Part shown: positions 1 to 5,396 of the stretch, piece by piece
Layout of the letters: the number at the start of each line of letters is the position of its first letter
Position numbering within the stretch: position 1 is the first letter of the stretch
Origin: Methanomicrobiales archaeon
GTDB lineage: Archaea > Halobacteriota > Methanomicrobia > Methanomicrobiales > JACTUA01
DNA length: 5,396 nt
Assembly: GCA_028678815.1 (NCBI GenBank)
Contig: JAJRCS010000166.1
Span: 1 to 5,396, forward strand
Reading direction: 5' to 3'
Made by a program: the position numbers and the translations under genes
The notes under the pieces: generated by a model
What the model saw: only the letters and a program-made list of their open reading frames with translations
Databases searched by the model: none
What the model was told of the DNA's origin: nothing

Positions 1-75
1 TACACAATGGGATGATCCCTGTATCGGGTGATATACTTTCCTGTGGAGCGAGGATTTCAGCCGGATTGCGCAGAA

Positions 76-112
76 GGGGCTGGAAACGAAGGGGAGAGAA
101 GGGAAGGGGGGG
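76..112 (+). other. Purine-rich tract with G-quadruplex pattern
   Basis: This stretch lies just downstream of the secG stop codon and is almost pure purine on the + strand. The runs G91-94, G101-103 and G106-112 can be split into four tracts of at least three G with loops of 6, 2 and 1 bases, which fits the usual G-quadruplex pattern. The 8-mer GGGGCTGG occurs at 76-83 and again at 109-116, bracketing the tract. secG is read from the other strand, so its 3' UTR would be C/U-rich and the G-rich strand would be the template. An imperfect inverted repeat (55-62 with 78-86, one bulged G) adjoins it. It may help end secG transcription, but that is inference. No gene is supported in 1-120. Confidence 0.4.
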
Positions 113-120
113 CTGGATCC

Positions 121-279
121 CTAGGTCACGGCATTTAACGTAAAGATGATGACGCCGATGGCGGCCGAGACGATGGCCACGGCATAGGGGCTGATCTGGA
201 TGGCCCGGCGGTCCGTGCTCTCGTAGTAGTTCACGAGGCCCGCCGAAGAGATGAGCCTGCCACCTGCCTTTTTTACCAT
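121..279 (-). CDS. secG: Preprotein translocase subunit Sec61-beta (archaeal SecG)
   Basis: This 52-residue gene reads leftward from ATG at 279-277 to TAG at 123-121. The product is the small third subunit of the archaeal SecYE-beta channel, which moves proteins across or into the cytoplasmic membrane; it stabilises the channel and is usually not catalytic. The N-terminus is basic and cytosolic (MVKKAGG), followed by the family hallmark GRLISSAGLVNYYE at residues 7-20 and a short polar stretch (ESTDRRAIQIS). One hydrophobic segment at about residues 31-50 ends the protein, giving a tail-anchored topology with the N-terminus in the cytosol. The length is normal for archaeal Sec61-beta. There is no Shine-Dalgarno sequence before the ATG, and a TATA-like box about 27 bp upstream suggests a leaderless mRNA. 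It is divergent from the amidohydrolase gene and easily missed because of its size. The assignment is confident from the motif and topology. Confidence 0.93.
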   Translation of the reverse strand: MVKKAGGRLISSAGLVNYYESTDRRAIQISPYAVAIVSAAIGVIIFTLNAVT

Positions 280-301
280 GCAGAGCTATTACCCGGACTA
301 G

Positions 302-309
302 AATAAATA
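302..309 (-). promoter_or_regulatory. secG: Probable TATA box of secG
   Basis: Read on the minus strand this is TATTTATT, an A/T island in GC-rich DNA and a fair match to the archaeal TATA box. Its centre is about 27 bp before the secG ATG, the usual distance from TATA box to transcription start, so the transcript would begin at or next to the start codon. The same octamer occurs in front of the universal stress gene at 1346-1353. The upstream BRE is not a strong match. It could also influence the divergent amidohydrolase gene, but it is too close to that ATG to be its normal TATA box. Confidence 0.5.
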
Positions 310-322
310 GGTATCAGGAACC

Positions 323-1357
323 ATGCCGGGGGACTTCGAGCTGGAGGGGCATGCCTTCGTCGGGGAGGAGCTCGAGCCCCGGCCCGTCCGGATCACCGTG
401 GAGCGGGGGATGATCCGGGAGATCGCGGAGATCCGGAACCCGCCCCCCGCCTGGATCTGCCCGGCCCTCTTCAATGCCCACACCCACGTAGGGGATACCG
501 TCGGGATGGACCTCCCCTGGCAGGGCTCCCTCGGGGAGCTCGTGACCCCCCCGGACGGCCTGAAGCACCGGATCCTCCGGGAGACCCCCCGGACGGCCCT
601 CGTTGCCGGGATGCGCGCGAGCATCGGGGTGATGGTCCGGGCAGGGACGGCGGGGTTCGCCGACTTCCGGGAGGGGGGCGAGGAGGGCGTCCGGGCCCTC
701 CGGGAGGCGGCGGAGGGGCTCCCGTGCCACCCCGTCATCCTCGGGAGGGACGGGGGGGAGGGGATCGCCGAGGGGATCGGCATCCCCTCCGCCAGGGACT
801 CGCCGGACGCCGGGGCGGTGGCGGCCCGGGCCAGGGGGCTGGGGAAGCTCGTGGCCCTCCACGCCGGGGAGCGGGATGCCCTCGATATGGACGGTGCCCT
901 CTCCTGCGACCCGGACCTCCTCGTCCACTGCACCCATGCCGCCGACCGGCAGCTCCGGGAGATCGCCGACCGGGGGATCCCCGTGGCGATCTGCCCCCGG
1001 TCCAACTGGATCCTCGGGGTCACGGGATCGCCGGATCACCCGCCCATCCGGCGGATGCTCGAGCTCGGTATCACGCTCCTCCTCGGGACGGACAATGCCA
1101 TGTTCGTCCAGCCGGACCTGTGGGGCGAGATGGCCTTTGTCCACACCGTCTACCGGATCCCGGCCCGGGAGATCCTCGCCATGGCGGTCCGGGGATCCCG
1201 GTTCCTCCCCGGGACGGCGTGGATCAGGGAGGGATCCCCGGCCCGGTTCCTCGTCATCGATGCGGCGGGATCGAACCTCGCCTGGAGCCGGGACCCTGCC
1301 GCCTCCCTCGTGAAGCGTGCCGGAGCCGCCGACGTCAGGGAAAGATATTTATTTTAA
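323..1357 (+). CDS. Amidohydrolase-superfamily metal-dependent hydrolase, substrate unknown
   Basis: The 344-residue product resembles the cytosine/adenosine deaminase and chlorohydrolase-like branch (COG0402/ATZ-TRZ type) of cytosolic metal-dependent hydrolases, which deaminate or dechlorinate N-heterocycles. After a short beta-rich N-terminus, the TIM-barrel metal motif HTH is at residues 53-55 (NAHTHVGDT). It is followed by LHAGE (H180, E183), VHCTH (H202, H205), CPRSN (224-228) and GTDNAMF with the expected metal Asp at D257. The C-terminal EGSPARFLVID (about 303-313) matches the strand that returns to the small beta domain. At 344 residues it is shorter than the roughly 420-450 of methylthioadenosine/S-adenosylhomocysteine deaminases, so I do not give it that function. 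ATG 323 is the only ordinary start after the in-frame stop at 308-310; a weak AGGA lies at 315-318. Its promoter may be the T-run at 269-275 inside secG. Glycine codons are strongly biased to GGG. Superfamily sure, reaction unknown. Confidence 0.85.
   Translation: MPGDFELEGHAFVGEELEPRPVRITVERGMIREIAEIRNPPPAWICPALFNAHTHVGDTVGMDLPWQGSLGELVTPPDGLKHRILRETPRTALVAGMRASIGVMVRAGTAGFADFREGGEEGVRALREAAEGLPCHPVILGRDGGEGIAEGIGIPSARDSPDAGAVAARARGLGKLVALHAGERDALDMDGALSCDPDLLVHCTHAADRQLREIADRGIPVAICPRSNWILGVTGSPDHPPIRRMLELGITLLLGTDNAMFVQPDLWGEMAFVHTVYRIPAREILAMAVRGSRFLPGTAWIREGSPARFLVIDAAGSNLAWSRDPAASLVKRAGAADVRERYLF
1346..1353 (+). promoter_or_regulatory. Probable promoter (BRE/TATA) of the stress protein-CBS unit
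   Basis: TATTTATT is preceded by the purine-rich GGGAAAGA at 1338-1345, a good archaeal BRE-like context. The predicted transcription start is about 1375, leaving a leader of roughly 20 nt before ATG 1397. The box lies inside the last codons of the amidohydrolase gene, whose stop TAA is at 1355-1357, so the end of that gene doubles as promoter. The A/T richness stands out sharply from the GC-rich gene around it. Assigned from composition and spacing only. Confidence 0.55.
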
Positions 1358-1371
1358 CCGAGAGAATACGT

Positions 1372-1385
1372 AAACGCAGCCGTTT
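1372..1385. repeat. Small perfect inverted repeat at the predicted start of the stress-protein transcript
   Basis: AAACG at 1372-1376 and CGTTT at 1381-1385 form a perfect 5-bp inverted repeat around the tetraloop CAGC. GAGAG occurs on each side, at 1360-1364 and 1387-1391. The repeat covers the predicted transcription start and ends 11 bases before the ATG. It could be a repressor operator or a leader hairpin close to the ribosome site. A 5-bp repeat can easily arise by chance. Confidence 0.3.
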
Positions 1386-1396
1386 TGAGAGTGCCT

Positions 1397-1825
1397 ATGT
1401 TCCAATCCATACTTGCAGCCATAGATGGATCGCAGAAGAGCGGGGCTGCCCTTGAAGCCGCCATCGGGGAGGCGAAGCTTCACGGGGCCGCGCTCCATGT
1501 GGTCTATGTCATCGAGACCGGTCTCTTCTCGTCCCTTCCCATGGACAATACGTGGGAGGTGATCTACGGCCTCCTGGAGAACCAGGCAAAGGAGGCCCAC
1601 GTCACCGCCATGAAAAAGGCCCAGGCCCAGGATGTTGCCATCACCACGCACCTGAAGGAGGGGCATGCGGGGAACGAGATCGTGAAGCTCGCCCGCGAGG
1701 TGGGCGCCGACCTCATCGTCCTCGGCTCCCATGGCAAGAGCAACCTCGACCGGATCCTCCTCGGGAGCGTCTCCAGCTTCGTCGTCAGCCACGCCCCCGT
1801 CTCCACCATGGTGGTGAGGTCGTGA
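1397..1825 (+). CDS. Universal stress protein (UspA family, ATP-binding type)
   Basis: This is a 142-residue single-domain cytosolic protein of the normal Usp length and Rossmann-like alpha/beta fold. It opens with the typical strand and loop FQSILAAIDGS (D10 is the conserved acidic residue near the nucleotide). Near the end it carries the ATP-binding signature G-x2-G-x9-G-S, here GSHG at 110-113 and GS at 123-124, and it closes with the final strand VSTMVVRS. It should therefore bind ATP, unlike the UspA subgroup that lacks the motif. Such proteins are linked to stress and energy state, often without a defined reaction. In-frame TTG (1385) and GTG (1391) also exist, but ATG 1397 gives the standard N-terminus; the upstream GAGAGTG is a weak ribosome site at best. 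The stop codon overlaps the GTG start of the next gene, so the two are almost certainly co-transcribed and translationally coupled. The specific role is unknown. Confidence 0.92.
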   Translation: MFQSILAAIDGSQKSGAALEAAIGEAKLHGAALHVVYVIETGLFSSLPMDNTWEVIYGLLENQAKEAHVTAMKKAQAQDVAITTHLKEGHAGNEIVKLAREVGADLIVLGSHGKSNLDRILLGSVSSFVVSHAPVSTMVVRS

Positions 1826-2679
1826 CCGGCCAGAGGGTGAAGGACTTCATGACCCCGGACGTGGTCTCCGTGGAGATCCCCGGGAACCGGGACGATGTCC
1901 TCAAGATCCTGAAGCGGACCGGGATCAGCGGCGTCCCCGTCCTGAAGGAGGGGAAGCTCGTCGGGATCATCACGAGGAAGGACATGCTCCGGAAGGCCGA
2001 GGAGACCCAGCTCGGCCTCCTCATGACCCGGAACCCGGTCACCATCGGCCCAGACGCGACCCTCGAGGAGGCTGCCACCCAGATCATCAAGCACAAGGTC
2101 CGGAGGCTCCCCGTGGTGGAGGAGAAGACCCTCGTGGGGATCCTCTCGGTGGCGGACCTCATCACCGCCATCGCCCAGCTGAAGTTCCGGCGGGAGATCA
2201 AGGACCACTTCACCAGCAGGACCTTCGCCCTCTGGGAGGAGACCCCCCTCTCCCTGGTGGGCAGGGTCATGGAGATCTCGGGCGTTGACGCCATCCCCAT
2301 CCTGGACAACGAGGGGGTCCTCGCCGGGATCATCTCCGAGCGGGACCTCATCAAGAACTCCCTCATCGAGGACTCGGTGGAGACCTCGGACTTCTCCAAC
2401 GGGACCGACGACGACGAGTGGACCTGGGAGAGCATCCGGGACCTCCACACCCTCTCCTTCGGGGTCTCCAAGGTGAAGCTCCCCCCGCGGCCGGTGAAGA
2501 CCGCCATGGTCACCACCGTCGTCTCCGTCCCCCTGAACTCCGAGATCGGCGAGTGCGCCCTCAAGATGAAGCGGGCCCGGGTGGACCAGCTCCCCGTGGT
2601 GAACAGCGACAAGCAGCTCGTGGGAATGCTCTTTGACCGGGACATCATCCGGGTGCTCTGCGATGGGGGGCAATCATAA
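1822..2679 (+). CDS. Four-CBS-domain protein, probable adenine-nucleotide sensor
   Basis: The 285-residue product consists almost entirely of four CBS motifs, with no catalytic or DNA-binding domain visible. The repeats begin at about residues 6 (VKDFMTPDVVSV), 66 (LLMTRNPVTIGPD), 126 (IKDHFTSRTFALW, diverged) and 225 (VKTAMVTTVVSVP). They end in RKDML, SVADLI, SERDLI and DRDII. Two tandem pairs would make two Bateman modules, which commonly bind AMP, ATP, SAM or related ligands. An acidic, Trp-containing linker (DDDEWTWESIRD, 196-207) separates repeats 3 and 4; I recall similar linkers in other archaeal CBS proteins. I chose GTG 1822: it gives a full first repeat and a GTGA overlap with the stress-protein stop, typical of coupled genes. 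GTG 1837 and ATG 1849 would cut into the first repeat. Being coupled to an ATP-binding stress protein, it may report energy state; this is inference, and no partner is known. Confidence 0.9.
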   Translation: MTGQRVKDFMTPDVVSVEIPGNRDDVLKILKRTGISGVPVLKEGKLVGIITRKDMLRKAEETQLGLLMTRNPVTIGPDATLEEAATQIIKHKVRRLPVVEEKTLVGILSVADLITAIAQLKFRREIKDHFTSRTFALWEETPLSLVGRVMEISGVDAIPILDNEGVLAGIISERDLIKNSLIEDSVETSDFSNGTDDDEWTWESIRDLHTLSFGVSKVKLPPRPVKTAMVTTVVSVPLNSEIGECALKMKRARVDQLPVVNSDKQLVGMLFDRDIIRVLCDGGQS

Positions 2680-2708
2680 TATTTAAGTGAGTGAAGCGCG
2701 TTATATGG
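2680..2708 (+). promoter_or_regulatory. psmB: Candidate promoter region for psmB
   Basis: Two TATA-like boxes lie in the 76-bp gap after the CBS gene: TATTTAA at 2680-2686, starting right after its stop codon, and TTATATGG at 2701-2708. They predict transcription starts near 2708 and 2730, giving leaders of about 48 or 26 nt that both include the ribosome site. A third A/T run (TTTTTAAAA, 2734-2742) is too close to the start codon to act as its TATA box. The gap suggests that psmB-fttA has its own promoter, although read-through from upstream is possible. Confidence 0.45.
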
Positions 2709-2743
2709 ATTGACACTCTTATAGCCAAGGGCGTTTTTAAAAG

Positions 2744-2749
2744 GGAGGT
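2744..2749 (+). promoter_or_regulatory. psmB: Strong Shine-Dalgarno site that fixes the psmB start
   Basis: GGAGGT fully matches the anti-Shine-Dalgarno core at the end of archaeal 16S rRNA. It ends six bases before TTG 2756, an ideal distance. The frame has a stop at 2738-2740 and no ATG or GTG in between, so TTG is the only reasonable start. It is the best ribosome site in the window. Confidence 0.8.
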
Positions 2750-2755
2750 ATCATT

Positions 2756-3397
2756 TTGCAGGAATTATCCAAGGAAACCCTGAAGGGCACGACCACGATA
2801 GGCCTCGTCTTCAAGGACGGGGTGATCCTCGCCACCGAGCGGAGAGCCACCATGGGCTACCTCGTGGCGAGCAAGAAGGCGAAGAAGGTGTACCAGATCG
2901 CCGACCGGATCGGGATGACCACGGCGGGGGGCGTGGGCGACGCCCAGCAGCTCGCCCGGATCATGACCGTGGAGTGCAGCCTCTACCAGATCCGCCGGGG
3001 CCGGCCCATATCGGTGGGGGCCTCCTCAACCCTCCTCTCCAACTACCTGAACCAGAACCGGTACTATCCCTACTACGTCCAGCTCCTCGTCGGGGGCGTG
3101 GACGAGACGGGGCCGAGCGTCTACTCGGTCGACGCCATGGGGGGCGCGACCCGGGAGGATGAGATCGTCTCCACGGGATCCGGTTCGCCCATGGCCTACG
3201 GGGTCCTCGAGGACCGGTTCCGCCCTGACCTGGGGGAGCAGGAGGCGGTGGATCTCGCCGTGCGGGCCCTCCGGGCCGCCATGCGCCGGGACATCGCCTC
3301 GGGGGAGGAGATCAACGTCGTGGTCATCACCAGGGATAAGTACGAGGAGTTCATCGTGGAGAACGGCCAGAAACACCCCATTTCTGCCTCTGCATAA
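2756..3397 (+). CDS. psmB: 20S proteasome beta subunit (catalytic, PsmB)
   Basis: This is the 213-residue precursor of the proteolytic subunit of the archaeal 20S proteasome. Fourteen beta subunits form the two inner rings and degrade unfolded proteins fed in by PAN or similar ATPases. An 11-residue propeptide ([11 protein letters not shown]) should be removed autocatalytically in front of T12, exposing the nucleophile Thr1 in GTTTIG. The rest of the catalytic set is present: E28 and K44, equal to Glu17 and Lys33 of Thermoplasma. S142, D179 and S182 align with the supporting Ser129/Asp166/Ser169 positions, shifted by about two. The mature length of about 202 residues is normal. The start is TTG, supported by a strong ribosome site. 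The alpha subunit gene is not in this window. The gene lies 27 bp before the termination factor gene on the same strand; I recall this pairing from other methanogens. Identification is certain. Confidence 0.98.
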   Translation: MQELSKETLKGTTTIGLVFKDGVILATERRATMGYLVASKKAKKVYQIADRIGMTTAGGVGDAQQLARIMTVECSLYQIRRGRPISVGASSTLLSNYLNQNRYYPYYVQLLVGGVDETGPSVYSVDAMGGATREDEIVSTGSGSPMAYGVLEDRFRPDLGEQEAVDLAVRALRAAMRRDIASGEEINVVVITRDKYEEFIVENGQKHPISASA

Positions 3398-3400
3398 CCC

Positions 3401-3421
3401 TTTTTTCCGACGGACGGTTTT
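3401..3421 (+). terminator. T-tracts between psmB and fttA, possible partial terminator
   Basis: TTTTTT at 3401-3406 begins three bases after the psmB stop codon, and TTTT at 3418-3421 follows just before the fttA ATG. Archaeal RNA polymerase pauses and terminates at U-rich RNA, assisted by the protein the next gene encodes. The gap shows no TATA box, so fttA probably depends on read-through from psmB. The tract is short, and termination, if any, is likely partial. Confidence 0.35.
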
Positions 3422-3424
3422 GTC

Positions 3425-5314
3425 ATGGCCATCGAGGACAGGTTGAGGGATCTCAGGGAGAAGATCATGGGCATCGTGCCCGCAGGTATCTCGGTCTCCC
3501 AGGTGGAGTTCGAGGGGCCGGAGCTCGTCATCTACACCGAGGACCCGAAGAAGTTCGCAGACCAGGCCGATCTCATCAAGATCCTGGCCCGGGACCTCAG
3601 GAAGCGGATCGTGGTACGGCCCACCATCCTCGAGGACCCGGACCGGGCGGCCGGGAAGATCCGGGAGGTCGTCCCCGAGACCGCGGGGATCACCGACCTC
3701 TTCTTCGACGCGGACACGGGCGAGGTCCTCATCGAGGCCGAGAAGCCCGGGGTCGTCATCGGGAAGAACGGGACCACCCTCCGGGAGATCACGAAGGAAA
3801 TCGGCTGGACCCCCAAGGTGGTCCGGACCCCGCCCATCGAGTCCACCACGATAAAGCAGATCCGGCAGTACCTCCGGTCCGTGAAGGAGGAGAGGAAGAC
3901 CTTCCTCCGGGCCATCGGCCGCCGGATCCACCGGGAGGCCACGTCGAAGGACGAGTGGGTCCGGGTCACCACCCTCGGGTGCTGCCGCGAGGTGGGCCGG
4001 GCCGCCTTCCTCATCTCGACGCCCGAGAGCAAGATCCTCCTCGACTGCGGCGAGAAGCCGAGCAATGCCAACGGCACCCCCTACCTCTACGTCCCCGAGA
4101 TCCACCCCCTCTCAGGGCTCGACGCCGTGGTCCTCACTCATGCCCACCTGGACCACTGCGCCCTCGTCCCCCTCCTCTTCAAGTACGGCTTCGACGGGCC
4201 GGTCTACAGCACCCCGCCGACGAGGGATCTCTCGGCCATGCTCCAGCTGGATTACCTCGAGGTGATCCAGAAGGAGGCGGGGAAGACACCGTACACCTCC
4301 ACCGACGTGAAGAACTACATAAAGCACTCCATCACCCTCAACTACGGCGCGGTGACGGACATCGCCCCGGACATCAAGCTCACCTTCCACAACGCGGGCC
4401 ACATCCTCGGGTCTGCCATCGCCCACTTCCACATCGGGGACGGCCTCTACAACATCGCCTTCACCGGCGACTTCAACTACAGCAAGAGCCGGCTCTTCTC
4501 CCCGGCGCAGAACCAGTTCCCCCGGCTCGAGACGGTCTTCATGGAGTCCACCTACGGCGGGGCGAACGACTTCCAGCCCTCCCGGAAGGAGGCCGAGGTG
4601 AAGCTCTACGAGGTGGTGAACGCCATCCTCTCGAGAGGCGGGAAGGTCCTCATCCCGGCCTTTGCCGTGGGCAGGTCCCAGGAGGTGATGCTCGCCCTCG
4701 AGGAGGGCATGCGCCTCAACCGGATCCCCCGGGTGAACGTGTACCTGGACGGAATGATCCGGGAGGCGACGGCCATCCACACCACCTACCCCGAGTACCT
4801 GAACGCCGACCTGAGGAACCAGATCTTCCACGACGGGATGAACCCCTTCCTCGCCCCCTGCTTCATCCAGGTGGACTCCCCCGAGCTCCGGGAGAAGGTC
4901 ATCGGGGGCGATCCCTCGGTGATCATCACCACCTCGGGGATGCTCAACGGCGGCCCGGTCATGGAGTACCTGAAGGGCCTCGCCCCCGACGCGAGGAATG
5001 CCCTCGTCTTCGTCGGGTACCAGGCCGAGGGGACCATTGGCCGGCGGATCCAGAAGGGGTGGCGGGAGGTGCCCCTCGGCGGCCGGGAGACCATCGCCAT
5101 CAACCTGGAGATCGACACCGTGGACGGCTTCTCGGGCCACTCGGACCGGCGGGAGCTCGTGAACTACATCGCCCACCTCCAGCCGAGGCCGGAGAAGATC
5201 TTCACCATTCACGGGGACGAGAACAAGACCATCGACCTCGCCGTCTCCCTCCACAAGCGGTTCCACATCGAGACCCACTCCCCGCTGAACCTCGAGACCT
5301 ACCGCATGATCTGA
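3425..5314 (+). CDS. fttA: Transcription termination factor/ribonuclease aCPSF1 (FttA), KH and beta-CASP nuclease
   Basis: The 629-residue product is the archaeal CPSF73-like endonuclease that cleaves nascent RNA at U-rich sites and releases RNA polymerase, giving transcript 3' ends; its length is normal. The N-terminal ~150 residues hold KH-type RNA-binding domains, with a GKNG loop at 113-116. The metallo-beta-lactamase part has HAHLDH at 239-244, AGH (H326) and TGD (D349). The beta-CASP part has motif A ESTYGG (E374), the stretch [11 protein letters not shown] (410-420), motif B GFSGHSD (H572) and motif C IHGDE (H596). All expected zinc ligands and catalytic residues are present, so it should be active. 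It ends in the family-like LNLETYRMI, where dimerisation is known in relatives. ATG 3425 gives the usual N-terminus but has no clear Shine-Dalgarno sequence. It follows psmB by 27 bp with no promoter seen between, so co-transcription is likely, perhaps modulated by the T-tracts in the gap. Confidence 0.97.
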   Translation: MAIEDRLRDLREKIMGIVPAGISVSQVEFEGPELVIYTEDPKKFADQADLIKILARDLRKRIVVRPTILEDPDRAAGKIREVVPETAGITDLFFDADTGEVLIEAEKPGVVIGKNGTTLREITKEIGWTPKVVRTPPIESTTIKQIRQYLRSVKEERKTFLRAIGRRIHREATSKDEWVRVTTLGCCREVGRAAFLISTPESKILLDCGEKPSNANGTPYLYVPEIHPLSGLDAVVLTHAHLDHCALVPLLFKYGFDGPVYSTPPTRDLSAMLQLDYLEVIQKEAGKTPYTSTDVKNYIKHSITLNYGAVTDIAPDIKLTFHNAGHILGSAIAHFHIGDGLYNIAFTGDFNYSKSRLFSPAQNQFPRLETVFMESTYGGANDFQPSRKEAEVKLYEVVNAILSRGGKVLIPAFAVGRSQEVMLALEEGMRLNRIPRVNVYLDGMIREATAIHTTYPEYLNADLRNQIFHDGMNPFLAPCFIQVDSPELREKVIGGDPSVIITTSGMLNGGPVMEYLKGLAPDARNALVFVGYQAEGTIGRRIQKGWREVPLGGRETIAINLEIDTVDGFSGHSDRRELVNYIAHLQPRPEKIFTIHGDENKTIDLAVSLHKRFHIETHSPLNLETYRMI

Positions 5315-5342
5315 GATGAGGGAGCGGCTCCTCCTCTACCTC

Positions 5343-5365
5343 GGGGTCTTATGGTGGCAGACCCC
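5343..5365 (+). terminator. Hairpin downstream of fttA, possible terminator
   Basis: GGGGTCT at 5343-5349 and AGACCCC at 5359-5365 form a perfect 7-bp stem with a 9-nt loop, 28 bases after the fttA stop. A competing pairing, ATGGT at 5351-5355 with ACCAT at 5371-5375, uses the loop. A short TTTT (5375-5378) follows, and on the other strand there is a T6 tract (AAAAAA on + near 5386-5391) that could end a convergent gene. Archaeal terminators do not need a hairpin, so this is only suggestive. Confidence 0.35.
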
Positions 5366-5396
5366 TCTCTACCATTTTAAGGCACAAAAAACGAGA

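Noticed and set aside
9..36. Short palindrome GGGAT-G-ATCCC and a TATA-like GATATAC near the left edge
   Set aside because: Possibly part of a promoter for a gene outside the window, but the elements are short and no gene start is visible to anchor them.
1385..1396. TTG 1385 or GTG 1391 as start of the stress protein
   Set aside because: They add only four or two residues ahead of the standard MFQSILAAIDGS start, and ATG 1397 is the normal family N-terminus.
1552..1821. N-terminal extension of the CBS protein back to position 1552
   Set aside because: It lies wholly over the stress gene in another frame and reads as Arg/Pro/Gly-rich noise; the first CBS repeat starts right after GTG 1822.
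4112..5278. Long antisense open frame (388 codons) opposite fttA, and similar ones opposite the amidohydrolase, CBS and psmB genes
   Set aside because: Low-complexity Gly/Asp/Val/Leu-rich translations typical of antisense shadows in GC-rich genes; no motif, promoter or ribosome site supports them.
3955..5319. 454-codon open frame on the + strand in another frame of fttA
   Set aside because: It overlaps a gene with complete catalytic motifs. The peptide is rich in Arg, Pro, Gly and His with no recognisable domain, as expected from GC-rich third positions of the real frame.
5311..5325. Possible box C/D guide RNA suggested by CTGAGATGAGG
   Set aside because: The match to box C (RTGATGA) is incomplete and no properly spaced box D or D'/C' pair follows.
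1..5396. Mobile element, CRISPR array, toxin-antitoxin or defence system
   Set aside because: No transposase, integrase, spaced repeats or defence motif is visible; all firm genes are conserved archaeal families with uniform GC-rich codon use.

Overview
This window is GC-rich chromosomal DNA from a euryarchaeal methanogen. The best guess is the order Methanomicrobiales, perhaps a Methanoculleus-like genome, based on remembered family resemblance and base composition rather than a search. Archaeal identity is firm. The window holds an archaeal Sec61-beta, a 20S proteasome beta subunit with the Thr/Glu/Lys catalytic set, and the archaeal KH/beta-CASP transcription termination nuclease. It also has TATA-box-like promoters in place of bacterial -35/-10 elements.

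Layout. Positions 1-120 hold no gene I can support; they contain a purine-rich tract with a G-quadruplex pattern on the + strand. A 52-codon gene on the minus strand (121-279) encodes Sec61-beta (SecG). It is divergent from an amidohydrolase-superfamily gene on the plus strand (323-1357), with only 43 bp between them. A TATA-like box at the very end of the amidohydrolase gene probably starts a second plus-strand unit. This unit is a universal stress protein (1397-1825) overlapping by four bases a four-CBS-domain protein (1822-2679). A 76-bp gap with TATA-like boxes and the best Shine-Dalgarno sequence of the window leads to psmB (2756-3397), which starts at TTG. After a 27-bp gap with two T-tracts comes the termination factor aCPSF1/FttA (3425-5314). 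The last 82 bases hold a hairpin and a short open frame of doubtful status.

How the genes fit together. The stress protein has an intact ATP-binding motif, and CBS pairs commonly bind adenine nucleotides, so the overlapping pair looks like an energy- or stress-sensing unit; this is inference. psmB and fttA look like a second unit joining protein turnover to transcription termination and RNA 3'-end formation. SecG belongs to protein export and is probably only a divergent neighbour. The amidohydrolase has a good metal site but an unknown substrate.

I see no mobile element, CRISPR array, rRNA or tRNA. Most of the window is conserved archaeal housekeeping DNA, and I do not find a convincing new defence or mobile system. 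The points most worth checking are regulatory: U-tracts directly before the gene of the U-tract termination factor, the TTG start of psmB, the promoter built into the end of the amidohydrolase gene, and the compressed divergent promoter region at secG.
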